Assembly: GCA_003049465.1 (NCBI GenBank) | Contig: PYSS01000037.1 | Span: forward strand, 186,001 to 250,000 | DNA from: Magnaporthiopsis rhizophila | Taxonomy: Eukaryota; Ascomycota; Sordariomycetes; Magnaporthales; Magnaporthaceae | DNA: 64,000 nucleotides | Reading direction: 5' to 3' | Part shown: positions 20,415-32,645 of the stretch, piece by piece | How the letters are laid out: every line of letters begins with the position of its first letter | Numbering within the stretch: position 1 is the stretch's first letter | Made by a program: the position numbers and the translations under genes | The notes under the pieces: generated by a model | The model's database searches: none | What the model was told of the DNA's origin: nothing | The model's input: only the letters and a program-made list of their open reading frames with translations

Positions 20415-21069
20415 GTTGCGTGACGGGTCGGATGACCTTTTCCACTTGAGTGCTGCTGCGAATCGAAGGCTGCTATGCACATCCCGGAGGATGCTCGTCG
20501 CCCCACGAAGCCTGTTGGCTTAGAACGTTGACGGGATATGAACGAGATGGTTGAACGAATACAGGACGAGTAGAACGAAGCAGAGACGAAGCAGGAACGA
20601 AAAGTCAGTCAAAATGACAAAATACTAGACAACACCTATTCGAACTGAAACTCGTGTGCAGTGCTATCTGTGTTGGTGTTAAATAGGGCCACCATCTGCC
20701 TATTTCCATATTCCCATTTTTCATCCCCGGGTGCCCCAGCGAGAATGCACCATATTTCCAAACTCCGATACCCAGAACCAGACCAGCGCAAACCCAAAAC
20801 GGGCTTAATACTCCGGAGGTCCTTTATTCGCAAATTATGGCACAAAATACATAAAACAAGAGACAGTCGCGCGGAATATTCAAACAGACATATACCCAGC
20901 AAGTTAGCCAGAAACCTCCTTGTCTTCCCATTCAAGAAACCAGCCCACTTTCACCCACCACACTGCAGCCGGCCAGCCCTAGGCCGTTGAGTTCCTGTTT
21001 TGAGCGTCAAATGCCGAGAAACCGGTCTGCAGGGGTGCGTGGCGAGTATGCAGCTGGTTACCTAGGTTT
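20415..21069. other. Convergent 3' spacer between PRO3 and hat1
   Basis: A 655-base region between stop codons of convergent genes. It is A/T-richer than the flanking CDSs, especially 20640-20900. It holds 3' UTRs only as far as can be seen. Confidence 0.55.
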
Positions 21070-22646
21070 CTAGCTATCATCGACCCGGGTCTTTTTGGCA
21101 GGGTGCGAGACGCCGTCCGCATCGTCCTCCAACTTTCGCTTCCCGGTGGATGCCATGTCTGGGCCGCGCCTATCCGCCAGGGCAACCAGGCGGGCATATT
21201 CCAGCTCCACGCTTCCCAATGTCTCATTGAGCTTGTCGATACGCTCTGAGCGATCGAGTTGGCTTAGGAGCTCTTTGTTGTGGCGGTACAGTCTCTGCTT
21301 GACAAACAGCTTCCACAGGTCGTATTCGTGTGTCTCGGCCTTGGTGGGCCTTGGCCGATCAGTCTCTTCGGTCAAGGTCGGCCGCACAGAATCCGGAAGC
21401 TTTGACATCAGGTGCATCTCGAGGACCCTGGAAAATTGCCTCGGCGCAATCCGGTAGAGACACCGAGTCTCCTCTGCCTTAACTTCATCAACAACGCCGC
21501 GGGGCGCTGCGCCCTGCCTTGGGATGCGGATCTCCGTATTGAGCTTAAGCGCGGTGAACTCGGGCTTCTGCCTCAGCATGAGAAGGTCTGTGACGTCACG
21601 CATGTCGTCAAACGCCTCGTTGGGGTCTTCCACAGTCACTTCAATGACGTGAGGATCGCGGAGACAGTTCTCGTATATGGCGCGGTAAAGGCGGGAGCCG
21701 TTGCCCGTCTTCTGGAAGTTGGGCAAGATGATGAACTGTGATATGCGCGAGCGACTGCGCAGGCCTGACAGGGGAAACTCCTGGGCCGGGAGCTCAAGAT
21801 CCTGCCGCGGCTCGGCCTTGGTGCTGAGAGTGTAGCGTGGCAGTGGGAAGAACTTGTAGACGGTCGAATAGCCCGCAAAGCGGTATTTGAAGGCACCGGA
21901 GGCGCCGTCCCGGTCGCTCCTATGGAATAGGAAGTAGATGTCCCATCGGTCGCAATCCGAGTCTTCTGTATCGATAAGGCTGCCACCTTCGATGAAGAAA
22001 AGGACAAGAATCTGAATGCGGTTCAAGATCTGCTTAACGGCAAGATCGGTAAGGCTACCACGGCGGACCTCAAAGGTGCCGCCATCATTCGCATCGAACT
22101 CGGAGACCACCCCGCCAGGCGGAACCCAGTCTTGCGGGAGCTGGCGGATGGCGTCCTCAAAATCGCGGTTGTTCGAGAAAGCGGCTGATGCGGTTTGAAG
22201 CGGGTCAGAGTCGTATTCCACAAGCCCAAGGGCGATACAACGCCAATACAAGTATGCGCGCGCTTACCTGCAGGAAGGTGCTCGCGTAGAAGGCCCTCGA
22301 TGTCGGTGGGCTCGGTTGCGCCGACAGATCTGAACTTTTTGCCATATTTCACCTTGAGGTGCGGTCGCATGTCGGCGACATGATACCTGAGGCTGATTCG
22401 GAGGTCCTGGTAACCGAATATGCGCTCGTCGTCTCCGAATATGGGGTAGGTGAAGCTGGGATTAAAGCGCGCTATGGTGTTGAACCCATCCGCGGACGGC
22501 TCGACAAGGCTCAGTTCCAGGCACGCATTGGCGTCCGCCGACCCTGGAGAGCAAGCGATGTTAGCAAGCGGTGCGGCCAGGACGAGACAGCGGAACCGAA
22601 AAACTGTTGGTCGCCCGCACTCACAGTTGCTGTCGGCCTCCGCCAT
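21070..22646 (-). CDS. hat1: Histone acetyltransferase type B catalytic subunit (Hat1)
   Basis: Hat1 acetylates Lys5 and Lys12 of newly made histone H4, with Hat2, before chromatin assembly. Exons are 22625-22646 (22 nt), 22268-22543 and 21070-22184, giving 470 residues. The splice of exon 1 restores MAEADSNWSADANACLELSL, the usual Hat1 opening. FNPSFTYPIFGDDERIFGYQ and RYHVADMRPHLKVKYGKKF follow. The acetyl-CoA motif A is seen as ISQFIILPNFQKTGNGSRLY (QxxGxG type), followed by TVEDPNEAFDDMRDVTDLLM. A basic tail (KRKLEDDADGVSHPAKKTRV) could act as a nuclear signal. Introns are 81 and 83 nt with GTGAGT and GTAAGC donors. An in-frame ATG 11 codons upstream exists but does not fit the family start. 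Confidence 0.94.
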
Positions 22647-23432
22647 CGCTTTGAATCCCTGGGATATGAGAAGCGGCAATCTTGCGGAAGCAAATCACAT
22701 GTGCCAATCCTTGTAGGGCGTCCGTGTAGAGTTGGCGATGTTGGCAGAGCGCGCCCAGTAGAAACGAGGCCGGAAAGGGTTTTCAAGCCGTGGGCTGGGT
22801 TGATGCTGAAGTGACGACTTCCCGTCGCACGGCGCAGTTGCGTCCAGTCGCGCGCTAGAGAGCAAACGCGTCCGGGCCAGATCCACTCGTGCCTGCATGG
22901 AAAGAGTCAATTTAATGCACGGGCCATCGTGTCTAGTGGGCCTCGAGCGGGTGCAGGCAAGCGATGGAGCCGCGCCAAGCAATTGATTGATGCAAGCCAC
23001 CACGTCGTTGCTGCTGGAACTTTTGCCGATTGCATGGCGCACACGCCGCAGCAGAGCTGTGCCCGTCCAGCGACCGATTGATCTTGTCATCCAAGGTTGG
23101 TTTGAGCTGGCCTCACGCGCTTCTGTTGCCTCGACTCCTTTTCTGCTCGGCTTGCTTTTTTTTTTTATAGACCCGACGATGGACTCGATGACTCGGTGAC
23201 GATCTGGTCTGCTCTCGTTCCTGCGCCGAACTCAACCGCCCAACGAAACCGTCCGTCCACCTCGCATCTCCCGTCTGGATTTGGCATTGCAGCCTAAACT
23301 CTGCCTCGGTTTTTCCGGGGCGTCGCAATCCCCTTCTATATCGCGAGGCGTACCGCTCGGCCGCTGCTCCTGTGCGGAGTGACTGGTCTCTTTTTATTCG
23401 TCGTCTCTTGCATCGCGCACACTCTCGCCGTC
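22647..23432. promoter_or_regulatory. Divergent promoter region of hat1 and the ZIP transporter gene
   Basis: A 786-base start-to-start spacer. It contains a T10-11 run near 23155-23166, about 270 bases upstream of the transporter ATG. No TATA box or other defined site was recognised. Confidence 0.5.
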
Positions 23433-25089
23433 ATGGGTGGCATACTCCTCCTCTTGGCCCTCTGTGTAAGTCACCCGCCAGTTTGGGCCGCCCGTGTTAC
23501 TGCGTTGCTGGGCAATCACTATCTCGTAGATGTCTTCATACTGCGCGCGCATGGGCTTGTTGCTAATTGTCGAGCGCGCATACGAAAAGGTGGTCATGGC
23601 CATTGCGTACGTTAAAGCATCCGTCCGAATTTCCTCACATCCGGCACCGATGTTCCTGGCTCCTAAAAGCCGCCAACCCCCGGCCCTCCCAGGATCAAGT
23701 CGCCCGACCTTTCTTGTAACTCGCCAACGCGGTGCGCCAGAATCGGCAAAAGACGCTAACATTACAGTCGCTTGGATCAGATCATTTCTTGCCGGAGCGC
23801 TACCACTATCACTAAGCCTATCGCAGTCACAACTCCGACTAATATCGAGCATTGGCGTTGGGATCCTGGTTGGGACGTCCCTTATCGTTATAATACCGGA
23901 GGGGATCGAGGCGATTGCAACCACTGGGACCCACGCCGGATCGGCATCCCAACCCCTGGGCTCCCGACATGCACCAACTGAGGTGTGGACACTCGGCCGA
24001 CGGGGTGTCGCGGGGGTCGTGGGGCTGTCGGGGCGTACGCCTGGCGAGCAACGACATGCTATGCCGTTCATTCGAATCAGAGGGACTGCGGGACTTCGCG
24101 CGCGTGGGGACGATGACAATCAGAAGCTAGTACGAGGGCCCGTTGAGCAAAACGCTGCTACGGTGATGGCTGGCGAAGTCCAGCGACGAGATGACACAAA
24201 AGCAGCACCCCCGGAGGGTGGCCCAGGATCGAAGCAAGAGACTAAGGAACGCGAGGCGCCGTCATTGCCAACCTTTTACATCGGCTTCTCGCTGGCACTG
24301 GGCTTTGTCCTAATGTTCTTGATCGACCGTCTTCCCCGTCAGGCTATGGACCAGTTCCAGACAGCGCCCACTACCAGGCACATCAGCTTGGATAACTTGG
24401 CCTCTTCGAGCGTCAGTCCTGAGGAGGAATCTGAAGGGTTTCTTGGCTCCCTTGCCCCAACTCCCAGGCAATCCCGGAGTCTGGCAACGACGACGGGGCT
24501 TGTCATACATGCCGCGGCAGACGGCATAGCCATGGGGGCGTCAGCTACAACATCCAACATGAAGTTGGGCCTGATCATCTTTGCCGCCATCATGATTCAC
24601 AAGGCGCCGGCGGCCTTCGGCTTGACATCTGTTCTGCTCAAACAGGGCCTCTCCAAGCGAGCCGCCCGGGGACACCTCATCGTGTTCAGCCTCGCCGCAC
24701 CAGTGGGGGCTCTCGCCACATACCTCTTCGCGTCGATGCTTGGCGGCCAGAGTCTGGATGGTGAGTCCGGGCAGTGGTGGACTGGAATGCTCCTCTTATT
24801 TTCTGGAGGTACATTTCTGTAAGTGAAGCCTCCTCAACCACCCCCTCGTCGGGAAAGCCATCATCCACAGCGCAGCTGACCCGACTCGATGGGCTCAAGC
24901 TACGTCGCTATGCATGCTATGCAAGAGGAGACGAACTCAGCTCACGAGCACCATGGACCCATGAATGGCTATGGAGACCATGGGGGTCTGTCACAAAAGA
25001 AACAGTCCCGTCCCCAGATGCGGGATACTGTCGCGACAGTTGTGGGGATGCTTCTGCCCCTCATGACCCAGTTGGGCCATCATCGTTGA
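23433..25089 (+). CDS. ZIP family metal transporter, SLC39A9-like
   Basis: Predicted zinc (or related metal) transporter in an internal membrane such as the Golgi, judging by SLC39A9. Four exons fit: 23433-23465, 23590-23606 (17 nt), 23781-24818 and 24900-25089, for 425 residues. The joined N-terminus reads MGGILLLLALCVVMAIASFL then AGALPLSLSLSQSQLRL, which matches SLC39A9 position for position in length. GVGILVGTSLIVIIPEGIEA carries the TM2 metal region. A His- and charge-rich loop is followed by TTGLVIHAAADGIAMGA (HxxxD metal site) and IMIHKAPAAFGL (HKxPxxxG). The end of exon 3 and exon 4 join as SGGTFLYVAMHAMQEE. Two of the three acceptors are AAG, which is rare. Homology supports these joins, but transcripts were not available. 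Confidence 0.88.
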
Positions 25090-27520
25090 GACGGATGGTG
25101 CTGAGACAGCCCTCCGAACACGTGACCGAGAACTGCGAGGCCATCAGCACAAGTGTGGTGGTTCGCCCATGGTCGATCAGATTGTTGGCCGATGTTTTCT
25201 AATGGCCATGCTTTGATAAGTACATGTCAAGGTTTGAATAAAGAAGGCAGAATAGTTTGCAGCATACTCGCGGCCAGAAAGGTTGGCTGACCGCGGGGTG
25301 TGTGTCAGAATATCAACACATCAGAGGTCTCGGAAATGCCGTTGGTGGGGCAGGTCAATCATGTGTGAATAGGGGCAGCGAAGGAGACACAATCCGTGGC
25401 AGTTGTACCTACAACATTTCTGTATAGTATCTCCTTTTGGAGCCTAGGGAGGACTATTCTCCAAATAGATGTACATATTGCCCTACGCGGCTCCATATAT
25501 GCGCCCTGGATCATCCTTCCCTGACGCAGCAATGCCCCAAACTCGCAGAATGGTAATAACGTTTTCGTCTAGCAATGCCCTTCGGCCCAAGACACGTGGT
25601 AGCCGAACCCAGCACTCCCCAGATATTTAGCCGGATCTCGTCTATTCAGTCCTGTTTTCTGACACCTATCCCCCGTAGGGGCTGAGCCTCCAGAGTGGTA
25701 ATCCTGGCCGCCTCACATGAGACGAGCTGCGGGTGAGCCACCATCATACAACGTGCCAAGGGAGGCTGCGACGTTTATACAATATCGCGCTCGCAGATCG
25801 GTTGCTACGAGCAGATGCCTAGGTATCAGATGCAGATATCTATCTATGTAGATTAAAGAATGCCCACCCGTAGATTCCAGCGAGGTGCTTGGTACGACCT
25901 AAGGCAGGCAGATACATGGTGCACCGCAAGATCGAGAACTTTTAAGCAAGAAAGTATTCGATCTGGGAGATGATACATCGCTTAGGCCCTAATTATCTAG
26001 ATTGGGTTAACCTGCTTATCCGCAACCACCAGGTGCCGCTGAAGTGCTTTGAAATAGAGTGCGGCCAACTTGACGTCTCTTGATGGAGTGTTCGTCTGGC
26101 GCCCGGGCTTGCTGATTCGCTTGTTCACCTGCCGCCCAGATTCTCAGGTGCACTTCAGCTCCCCTCCCTGGCGAGGACGCAGGGAGAGAAGGGATTGGCT
26201 GGATACTTTGGTGGATGGTGCCTCACTCCGCATGTCCATACATCAAATCGGTCAGGGGCGTTCCCTCCCACGTAATTTTGAAGAGCAAGCCGCTCCGTAG
26301 CATCAAGATTGGCCACAGACATGCTCTTGTCGGTAGGCAGTTGTGTTGACTGGTGTCTAAATCTCATCCCGCTGACACGCCCAACTCTCAATGGCAAGGG
26401 ACATAGGAATGTAGATGCCCGGGCACACCGAGGGTATGTAGGGACATCGTGGCTAAACATGTTGGTATTTTTGTCCATTCAAAGTAGGTAGGTATGTAGG
26501 TAGGCAACTCGGCGGGTGCAATGTAAGAAAGCAGTATCATGGTCCATGCGATGCCCTGGCTCCATTGGCCTTCGGGGGCAGATGCAATTCGATCGTGTCG
26601 GGGAGCCCGCTGCCAGTGGTGCCAGCGCCTGGGCTGGCTTGGTGGCGCCGCGTCCCCTGTCTTCTCACCCCTGCCGTTCCCTAAAACGAGGAAATCGTGC
26701 CCGATTCACTCCAGTTTCCCCTTTTTTTTGCCAATCCAGGACAGGGAGACGGTACCTTTTCCGCGCGGCTGCAACACCGCAAAACCTATGTACATGTTTA
26801 GCACATCCGCTAGCCTCCACATCGCCCAGGAGAACCCACCCTCTCCGCCCCGTCCGAATCCACTCATGGTTTCCAATCTCCTCCCGTAGTTTGTTCCCCG
26901 TCCCATCCTTCTTGACCTCTGGGCAGCCAGACCATCAACCCACCGCTCTTGGCCTTGCGATCCCTCTCACGACGCCGCCACACGCATCTGCTGGATGCTG
27001 TCGATCCTAGCGTCGGGTCCCAGCGTCGTTCTCGCCCGTCACAAATACACCGTGCAGCCTGTGCAGTGTTGGCCAGCAGACAGCGGCGCGTCGAGTCTGC
27101 ACGTTTCAAGACCCCGAAATATTTACCCCCTTAACGACACGGCCCCAGGTCAGCGCTCCTTCGCCCACGACCATACGATCTGCTCAGAAGGCATTATTGT
27201 ATTGTGACTGCGCCGAAAGGCCGTCCTATGCGCTGCGCCTGGCTCTGTCCGCCCGCCTTGCTGACTCGGTTCTTGAACAACAAGCAGATTCGTAGCCAGC
27301 GAAGACGATACCATCCACCGCCAGCCGAATCAGCCAATGCCCGCCGGCCGCCACGCTCTACAGGGTCCTGTGAATAAAACCAAACCGCTCGTTTCGATCA
27401 TATCGGGGTTTCGAATCTCCTCTATAGGCTTTCGTTCTCGGGCGTTGGGTTTGCTTTAGTCGGAGTCGTCAAACTTCGGGCTGCCACCCTCTGGGTTCGA
27501 AGGCCTCGGACCAGGGCGAC
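25090..27520. other. Long spacer between ZIP and F-box genes, no gene seen
   Basis: About 2.4 kb between a 3' end and the F-box/WD40 start codon on the same strand. Open frames here are short and lack recognisable domains. 25400-26050 is A/T-richer than the coding flanks but shows no transposon termini or strong RIP-like TA bias. It probably contains the long upstream control region and leader of the F-box gene. Confidence 0.5.
26484..26504. repeat. TAGG tetranucleotide repeat
   Basis: GTAGGTAGGTATGTAGGTAG: five TAGG-like units in the spacer upstream of the F-box gene, one of several such tracts in this window. Confidence 0.8.
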
Positions 27521-29891
27521 ATGGCCGGATACCACAGGCCCCTCAGTTTCTCGGAGAGGCGAGGGAGTACCTTCAATGGCGAGGAGTTGAGCCTCAACAC
27601 CGCTGGCGGCGTCAAACTTCAACAGCCTCGCCCTCCCCGGGGTCCTCCGACGCCGAGCATGAACACCCCCGCCGCCGACTTTGACCAGACTCTCACAGGG
27701 TCGCCGCCGCCACCACCTACGCCTGCCGCCTCACCCGGCCCGTCACACAGCCAGCTTGACTGGAGCAATGCTGCGGATGACGAAGACTTTTTTCTCGCCA
27801 AAGTGCGCCAGCACTTCCAGAACTGCACCGGTCCCCAACGAACCCGGGTCCTCGCCGACCTCCTGAACCTCTGTACAAGTCAGCAGCTCAGCTTTGTTCA
27901 TCAGTTTGTCAGCCCGCTGCTGAAGAAGGATCCCTTCACAAGCCTTCCCGATGAGCTATGTCTCAGGGTAAGCCAGCATCTTGTTTGCCAAAGGCATCAC
28001 TTTTGAATTGCGAATTTGGCTTCGTTTCTGAACTAACGCCGCGCGCGCACTCACTAGATTCTCTCGTTTATCGATGATCCCAAGGTTCTGGCACGGGCCT
28101 CGCAGGTCTCCAGACGGTGGCGAGATCTCCTGAGCGACGACATGACGTGGAAAAACCTGTGCGTGAAGCATGATTACGGACGTAGGTTGTCCGAGGTGCA
28201 CCCGCCAGCATCCAGCCCCTCGCTCAGCCGCCCCTCTGCGTTCCCTCTCAGCATGGGAGATTCCGATGGCTCGAATCGCAGCTTCCCAGGAGCCCTTCCT
28301 ACACCGTCGCTACGGCTGCCTTCGTCTCCCAGCTTCGATGGGCTGTCGCCATCGCTGGGCACATCTCGTCCGACACTGAAAACGTACAAGTCTCACTTCA
28401 AGCAAAGATATCTTGTGGATGCCGCTTGGCGGACCGGTGGTCAGAATGTGACTCGCAATATCACTCAAGAAGGGGGCGTGGTGACAAGCCTCCACCTCAC
28501 GCCCAAGTACATCATCGTGGCTCTGGATAATGCCAAGATACACGTCTTTGACACAGAAGGAAATGCCCAGCGCACGCTCCAGGGTCACGTCATGGGAGTC
28601 TGGGCCATGGCTCCCTGGGAGGATCTTCTGGTCAGCGGCGGCTGTGACCGCGATGTCAGGGTCTGGGACCTGTCCACTGGGTATGGCGGCCCACCCCCTC
28701 TCCTCCCGTACGTCGTGCCAGTAACTTTCGCGCGCTGACAACTCTTGGTTTCTTGCAGCTTGTGCCTCCACACCCTTCGTGGCCATACCTCGACCGTGCG
28801 GTGCCTGAAGATGTCCGACTCTAACACAGCGATATCGGGTTCGCGGGATACTACTCTGCGTGTCTGGGACATACGGTCGGGACTCTGCCGCAACGTTCTG
28901 GTCGGTCACCAGGGCAGCGTGCGGTGCCTGGAGATCAAGGGCGACATTGTTGTTTCTGGCAGCTACGACACATATGCCAAGGTCTGGAGCATCTCGGAAG
29001 GTCGCTGCCTGCATACGCTCCAGGGCCACTACAGTCAAATCTACGCCATTGCATTTGACGGCTTCCGGGTCGCCACCGGAAGTCTCGACACTAGTGTTCG
29101 CATATGGAACGCCACGACAGGGTTTGTCTTGTTCTCCCTGCCACTCTGAATGTGACTCCTGGCCCTGAGGCAGTGCACTAATGCCTCTTGATAATATGTA
29201 GAGAGTGCCAGGCTGTCTTGCAAGGACACACCTCGCTGGTTGGGCAGCTGCAGATGAGGGGAGAGACCCTTGTGACCGGCGGATCGGATGGGTCGGTGCG
29301 GGTGTGGTCTCTGTCAAAATTCTGCCCTATCCACCGGCTTGCCGCCCATGACAACAGCGTTACCAGCCTGCAATTCGACGATACACGAGTCGTCAGTGGT
29401 GGCAGCGATGGGCGTGTTAAGATATGGGATCTGAAGACCGGCCATCTCGTGCGCGAGCTTGTCGCTCAGTGCGAAGCCGTATGGCGGGTTGCCTTTGAGG
29501 ACGAGAAATGCATAGCGATGGCATCGAGGAATGGAAGGACAATTATGGAGGTAAGCGTAATTTTTGGGTGGTGCAACTTTCTGGCCGTGTCTTGTACCCG
29601 TTCGAAATTGCCATGGAAGTGCTCACTAACTCATATTTTCCCCCCTATTCTCAGTTATGGTCCTTCTCTCCACCAGAAGAGATCATGCACGAACGGCCAC
29701 TTTCTCTCCCACAGAGGCCGCATGAGACGTCTACTCGGCCCATGAGTGCCTCACCCCTGGACTATAGGAAATCGCATACTTTAATTCCTGGCATCCCAAG
29801 ACGGGACAGCCAAGACGTCGACATGAGGGATGCCGGCCCCTCAACCGCGCCATTGCAACAAGGAAACGCATCATTTTTCCGGGAGGACTAG
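27521..29891 (+). CDS. F-box/WD40 protein, Cdc4/Fbw7-like SCF substrate receptor
   Basis: Likely the substrate-recognition subunit of an SCF ubiquitin ligase. Five exons: 27521-27967, 28058-28680, 28759-29121, 29202-29550 and 29655-29891, coding 672 residues. Residues 1-80 are Pro-rich and disordered. The F-box spans about 137-180 (FTSLPDELCLRILSFIDDPK, ASQVSRRWRDLLSDDMTWKN) and is cut by intron 1. A Ser/Pro-rich spacer leads to WD40 repeats from about residue 265 (typical units GHTSTVRCLKM...RVWDIRSG and GHQGSVRCLEIKGDIVVSGS). I count eight blades, as in Cdc4 and Fbw7. The tail is Pro/Arg-rich. All introns (90, 78, 80 and 104 nt) are standard GT-AG. Which fungal paralogue it is (Cdc4, Pop1-like or other) cannot be settled here. 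Confidence 0.92.
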
Positions 29892-31015
29892 TACACGGGC
29901 CTGGCTTCTGTACGCCTTGAACATAGACGCTGCTGTTGTGGATTTCGGGGTGGACTAGCGACCCGTCGGGGCCATCCATCCAGCTTGGTGTTACAAGACG
30001 CAACAGTCCGAGGCGCTTGCAACAGCACTATTTTTTCTCAGGTTCCATTTCCTTTCCGACTTGTATTTTTCTCGATCTTCTCGACACTAATGGGTTCTGA
30101 TCTTGTCATTCTTATTTCATTACTATACTGGGCCGGGTCTTTCTTGTTTTGCTTTCGCTATGTTTTAGCTTCCTCATATTCCGTCTCTTTTTTTCTTCCT
30201 ATTGCGCGTCGCACATCTCACAGCTCCATGGGTCCTGTTCGGCATCTGGCTAGCGATGGGAAGCATTCTCGGTTATAAAACATGGGTGGTTTGCTGGCAA
30301 TGGCGAGCGAGGCGATGACGGGCTTTTCAAAAACAGTACACAACCGTTAAAATGCCTCCTTTCATCAAGGTCACCTGTGTTAGCACTGGTCCGGTATAAG
30401 CCCGCAACTGTCACGTCGACTCCAGGCGTTTATCTTTTCTCTTTATCGTCATCGTTGTTAGAGAGCATGAGGTCTTGCAAGTCATGGTTTATGCCTGTGG
30501 TGCGGGGAGAATGTTTCCTTTAGATGGCGGTTCATGATTCCGGCCACCTGCGCCAACCATCAGACATCAAATGTTAGAAGTTGCAGTTGGTGCCATCTGA
30601 ATCACAAGCGGAAATAGAAAGTATGTTCAGCAAGCGGATGAACCACGGCCTCGATCAATCTGCGCCTGTCCGTTTGCATACTGACCATTGCAACTTGAAC
30701 GTGCACGCATATCAGAGAATGGCTTCCATAGGTGGACAACCGTGAGTGAGATAAAGACCGGATGACCCCACGTGATCCTGCCGGACTCGGCGGGGGTAAA
30801 TTCCGCCCAGCGAAAAGTTCCGGGCTTGAGCTCCACACCGGCCCATACTTGGGCTAGCGGCGTTCAACAAGACGGCCCCAGACTGAGCTTGATTCCCAAC
30901 CCCAAAAAAGTTTCGGTGGTTCCATAAGAAGGGCCGCTTCGACAGAGCCCCTGCTTCAAAACCTCCGTCGACAATCACGACAGCAACCCTCGATAACTCG
31001 AGCGCCAGCGTCACA
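29892..31015. other. Spacer between the F-box gene and PDA1
   Basis: 1.1 kb containing the 3' UTR of the F-box gene (T-rich, about 30030-30200) and the PDA1 promoter. No gene-like frame and no RNA gene signature were found. Confidence 0.55.
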
Positions 31016-32645
31016 ATGCTCTCCAGAGGCTTCAGGATAGGTCGGGTGTTGCAGGCCCCGCTGCGCCAGCGTACATATGTCCCCACGATCGCTGCTGCTC
31101 GCAGGAGCGTCACGACGGATGCCGCCTCTTCTCATGTCGAGAAGGGCGCAGTTCCTAAGGTCAGTTCCCTCTAGGCCTCCCGAAGCACGCAGCGGCGCCT
31201 CGCGCCCTCCAGCAGGCCAATTGGATCTCTTCGCCTGCCTCACCCTGTCCTAGACTTGCGGAGGTGGGGTGGAGGTGACCTTGGCGCCGGCCGACGCGAG
31301 CGGCGAGCGTCATATGGTGCTGTCGAAACGGACGGCGAAGGCTGACCGCACTCGCACGATTCCAGTCCGATGATGAGCCCTTTACCGTCAACCTGAGTGA
31401 CGAGAGCTTCGAAACCTACGAGCTCGACCCGCCGCCATACACTTTGGAGGTGACCAAGAAGGAACTCAAGCAGATGTACTACGACATGGTTGTGGTCCGG
31501 TACGCCGTCGGGAACCCTCATACTGCGTCTTTCTGTGGTCTGTTTTCCGCTAGGCCCGGCTAACAACGATACTCTACGCCCAGGCAAATGGAAATGGCGG
31601 CGGACCGGCTCTACAAGGAGAAGAAGATTCGGGGCTTCTGCCATCTGTCGACGGGGCAGGAGGCGGTTGCGGTTGGTATTGAGCACGCCATCAACAAGTC
31701 AGACGACGTAATCACCTCTTACCGATGCCACGGCTTCGCCTACATGCGTGGCGGCACGATCCGTTCCATCATCGGCGAGCTGCTGGGCCGCCGGGAGGGT
31801 ATCGCCTACGGCAAGGGTGGCTCCATGCACATGTTCGCCAAGGGCTTCTACGGCGGCAACGGTATTGTGGGCGCCCAGGTCCCCGTCGGCGCGGGCCTGG
31901 CGTTTGCTCAGAAGTACACTGGCGGCAAGAAAGCCACGGTCATCCTGTACGGTGACGGTGCCAGCAACCAGGGCCAGGTGTTCGAGGCGTTCAACATGGC
32001 GAAGCTGTGGAACCTGCCCGCACTTTTCGGCTGCGAGAGTAAGTTAATTCCTGACTGTGCGAGCCGTCTGGCGTATCGTGCGCATACGGCCGAGGCAAGC
32101 TATGTTGCTGACGGTTCCATCCCACTTCTATAGACAACAAGTACGGCATGGGCACATCCGCCTCGCGCTCGTCTGCTCTGACGGACTACTACAAGCGTGG
32201 GCAGTACATTCCCGGTCTGAAGATCAACGGCATGGACGTGCTCGCGGTCAAGGCTGCGGTCAAGCACGGCAAGGAGTGGACCGAGGCAGAGAACGGTCCG
32301 CTGGTGCTCGAGTACGTCACGTACCGCTACGGTGGCCACTCCATGTCGGACCCCGGCACGACGTACCGCACGCGCGAGGAGATCCAGCGGATGAGGTCGA
32401 CCAACGACCCGATCGCCGGGCTGAAGCAGAAGATGATTGACTGGAGCGTCGTGACGGAGGAGGAGCTGAAGCAACTGGACAAGGAGGCGCGCGGCTTCGT
32501 GAACGAGGAGGTCAAGGCGGCCGAGGCTATGGCCCCTCCTGAGCCGACCCAGCAGATCCTGTTCGAGGACATTTACGTCAAGGGCACCGAGCCGTCGTTC
32601 ATCCGTGGCCGCACTCCGGATGAGCTTTTCTATTTCAACAACTGA
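31016..32645 (+). CDS. PDA1: Pyruvate dehydrogenase E1 component subunit alpha, mitochondrial
   Basis: E1 alpha decarboxylates pyruvate with thiamine diphosphate in the mitochondrial PDH complex. Exons 31016-31159, 31366-31499, 31584-32038 and 32134-32645 give 414 residues (yeast Pda1 420). The N-terminus MLSRGFRIGRVLQAPLRQRT is an Arg-rich presequence. Then come FCHLSTGQEAVAVGIEHAIN, SYRCHGFAYMRGG, the ThDP motif beginning GDGASNQGQ near residue 216 and ending at CENNKYGMGTS, and the regulatory loop YRYGGHSMSDPGTTYRTREE. That loop holds the serines that PDH kinase phosphorylates in other species. Intron 1 is the longest (206 nt); donors are GTCAGT, GTACGC and GTAAGT. The third intron falls within the ThDP motif. 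Confidence 0.96.

Noticed and set aside
19551..20480. 309-codon antisense frame over PRO3
   Set aside because: It mirrors the third-position G/C bias of the reductase gene, and its His/Gly/Arg-rich product has no domain.
23768..23780. Acceptor TTACAG at 23767 for the ZIP intron 2
   Set aside because: It lies too close to the CTAAC branch site and puts the conserved SFLAGALPL helix out of frame. The CAG at 23780 keeps frame.
27485..27500. Possible tRNA B-box (GGGTTCGAAGGCC) and similar GTTCGA matches near 44975 and 45470
   Set aside because: No flanking acceptor or anticodon stems can be paired, and no A-box lies at the right distance.
25090..27520. Transposon relic in the long spacer before the F-box gene
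   Set aside because: No terminal repeats, transposase-like frame or strong RIP-type TA enrichment were found.
31160..31365. Intronic snoRNA in the 206-nt PDA1 intron 1
   Set aside because: No C box (RTGATGA) with a matching D box was found in the intron.
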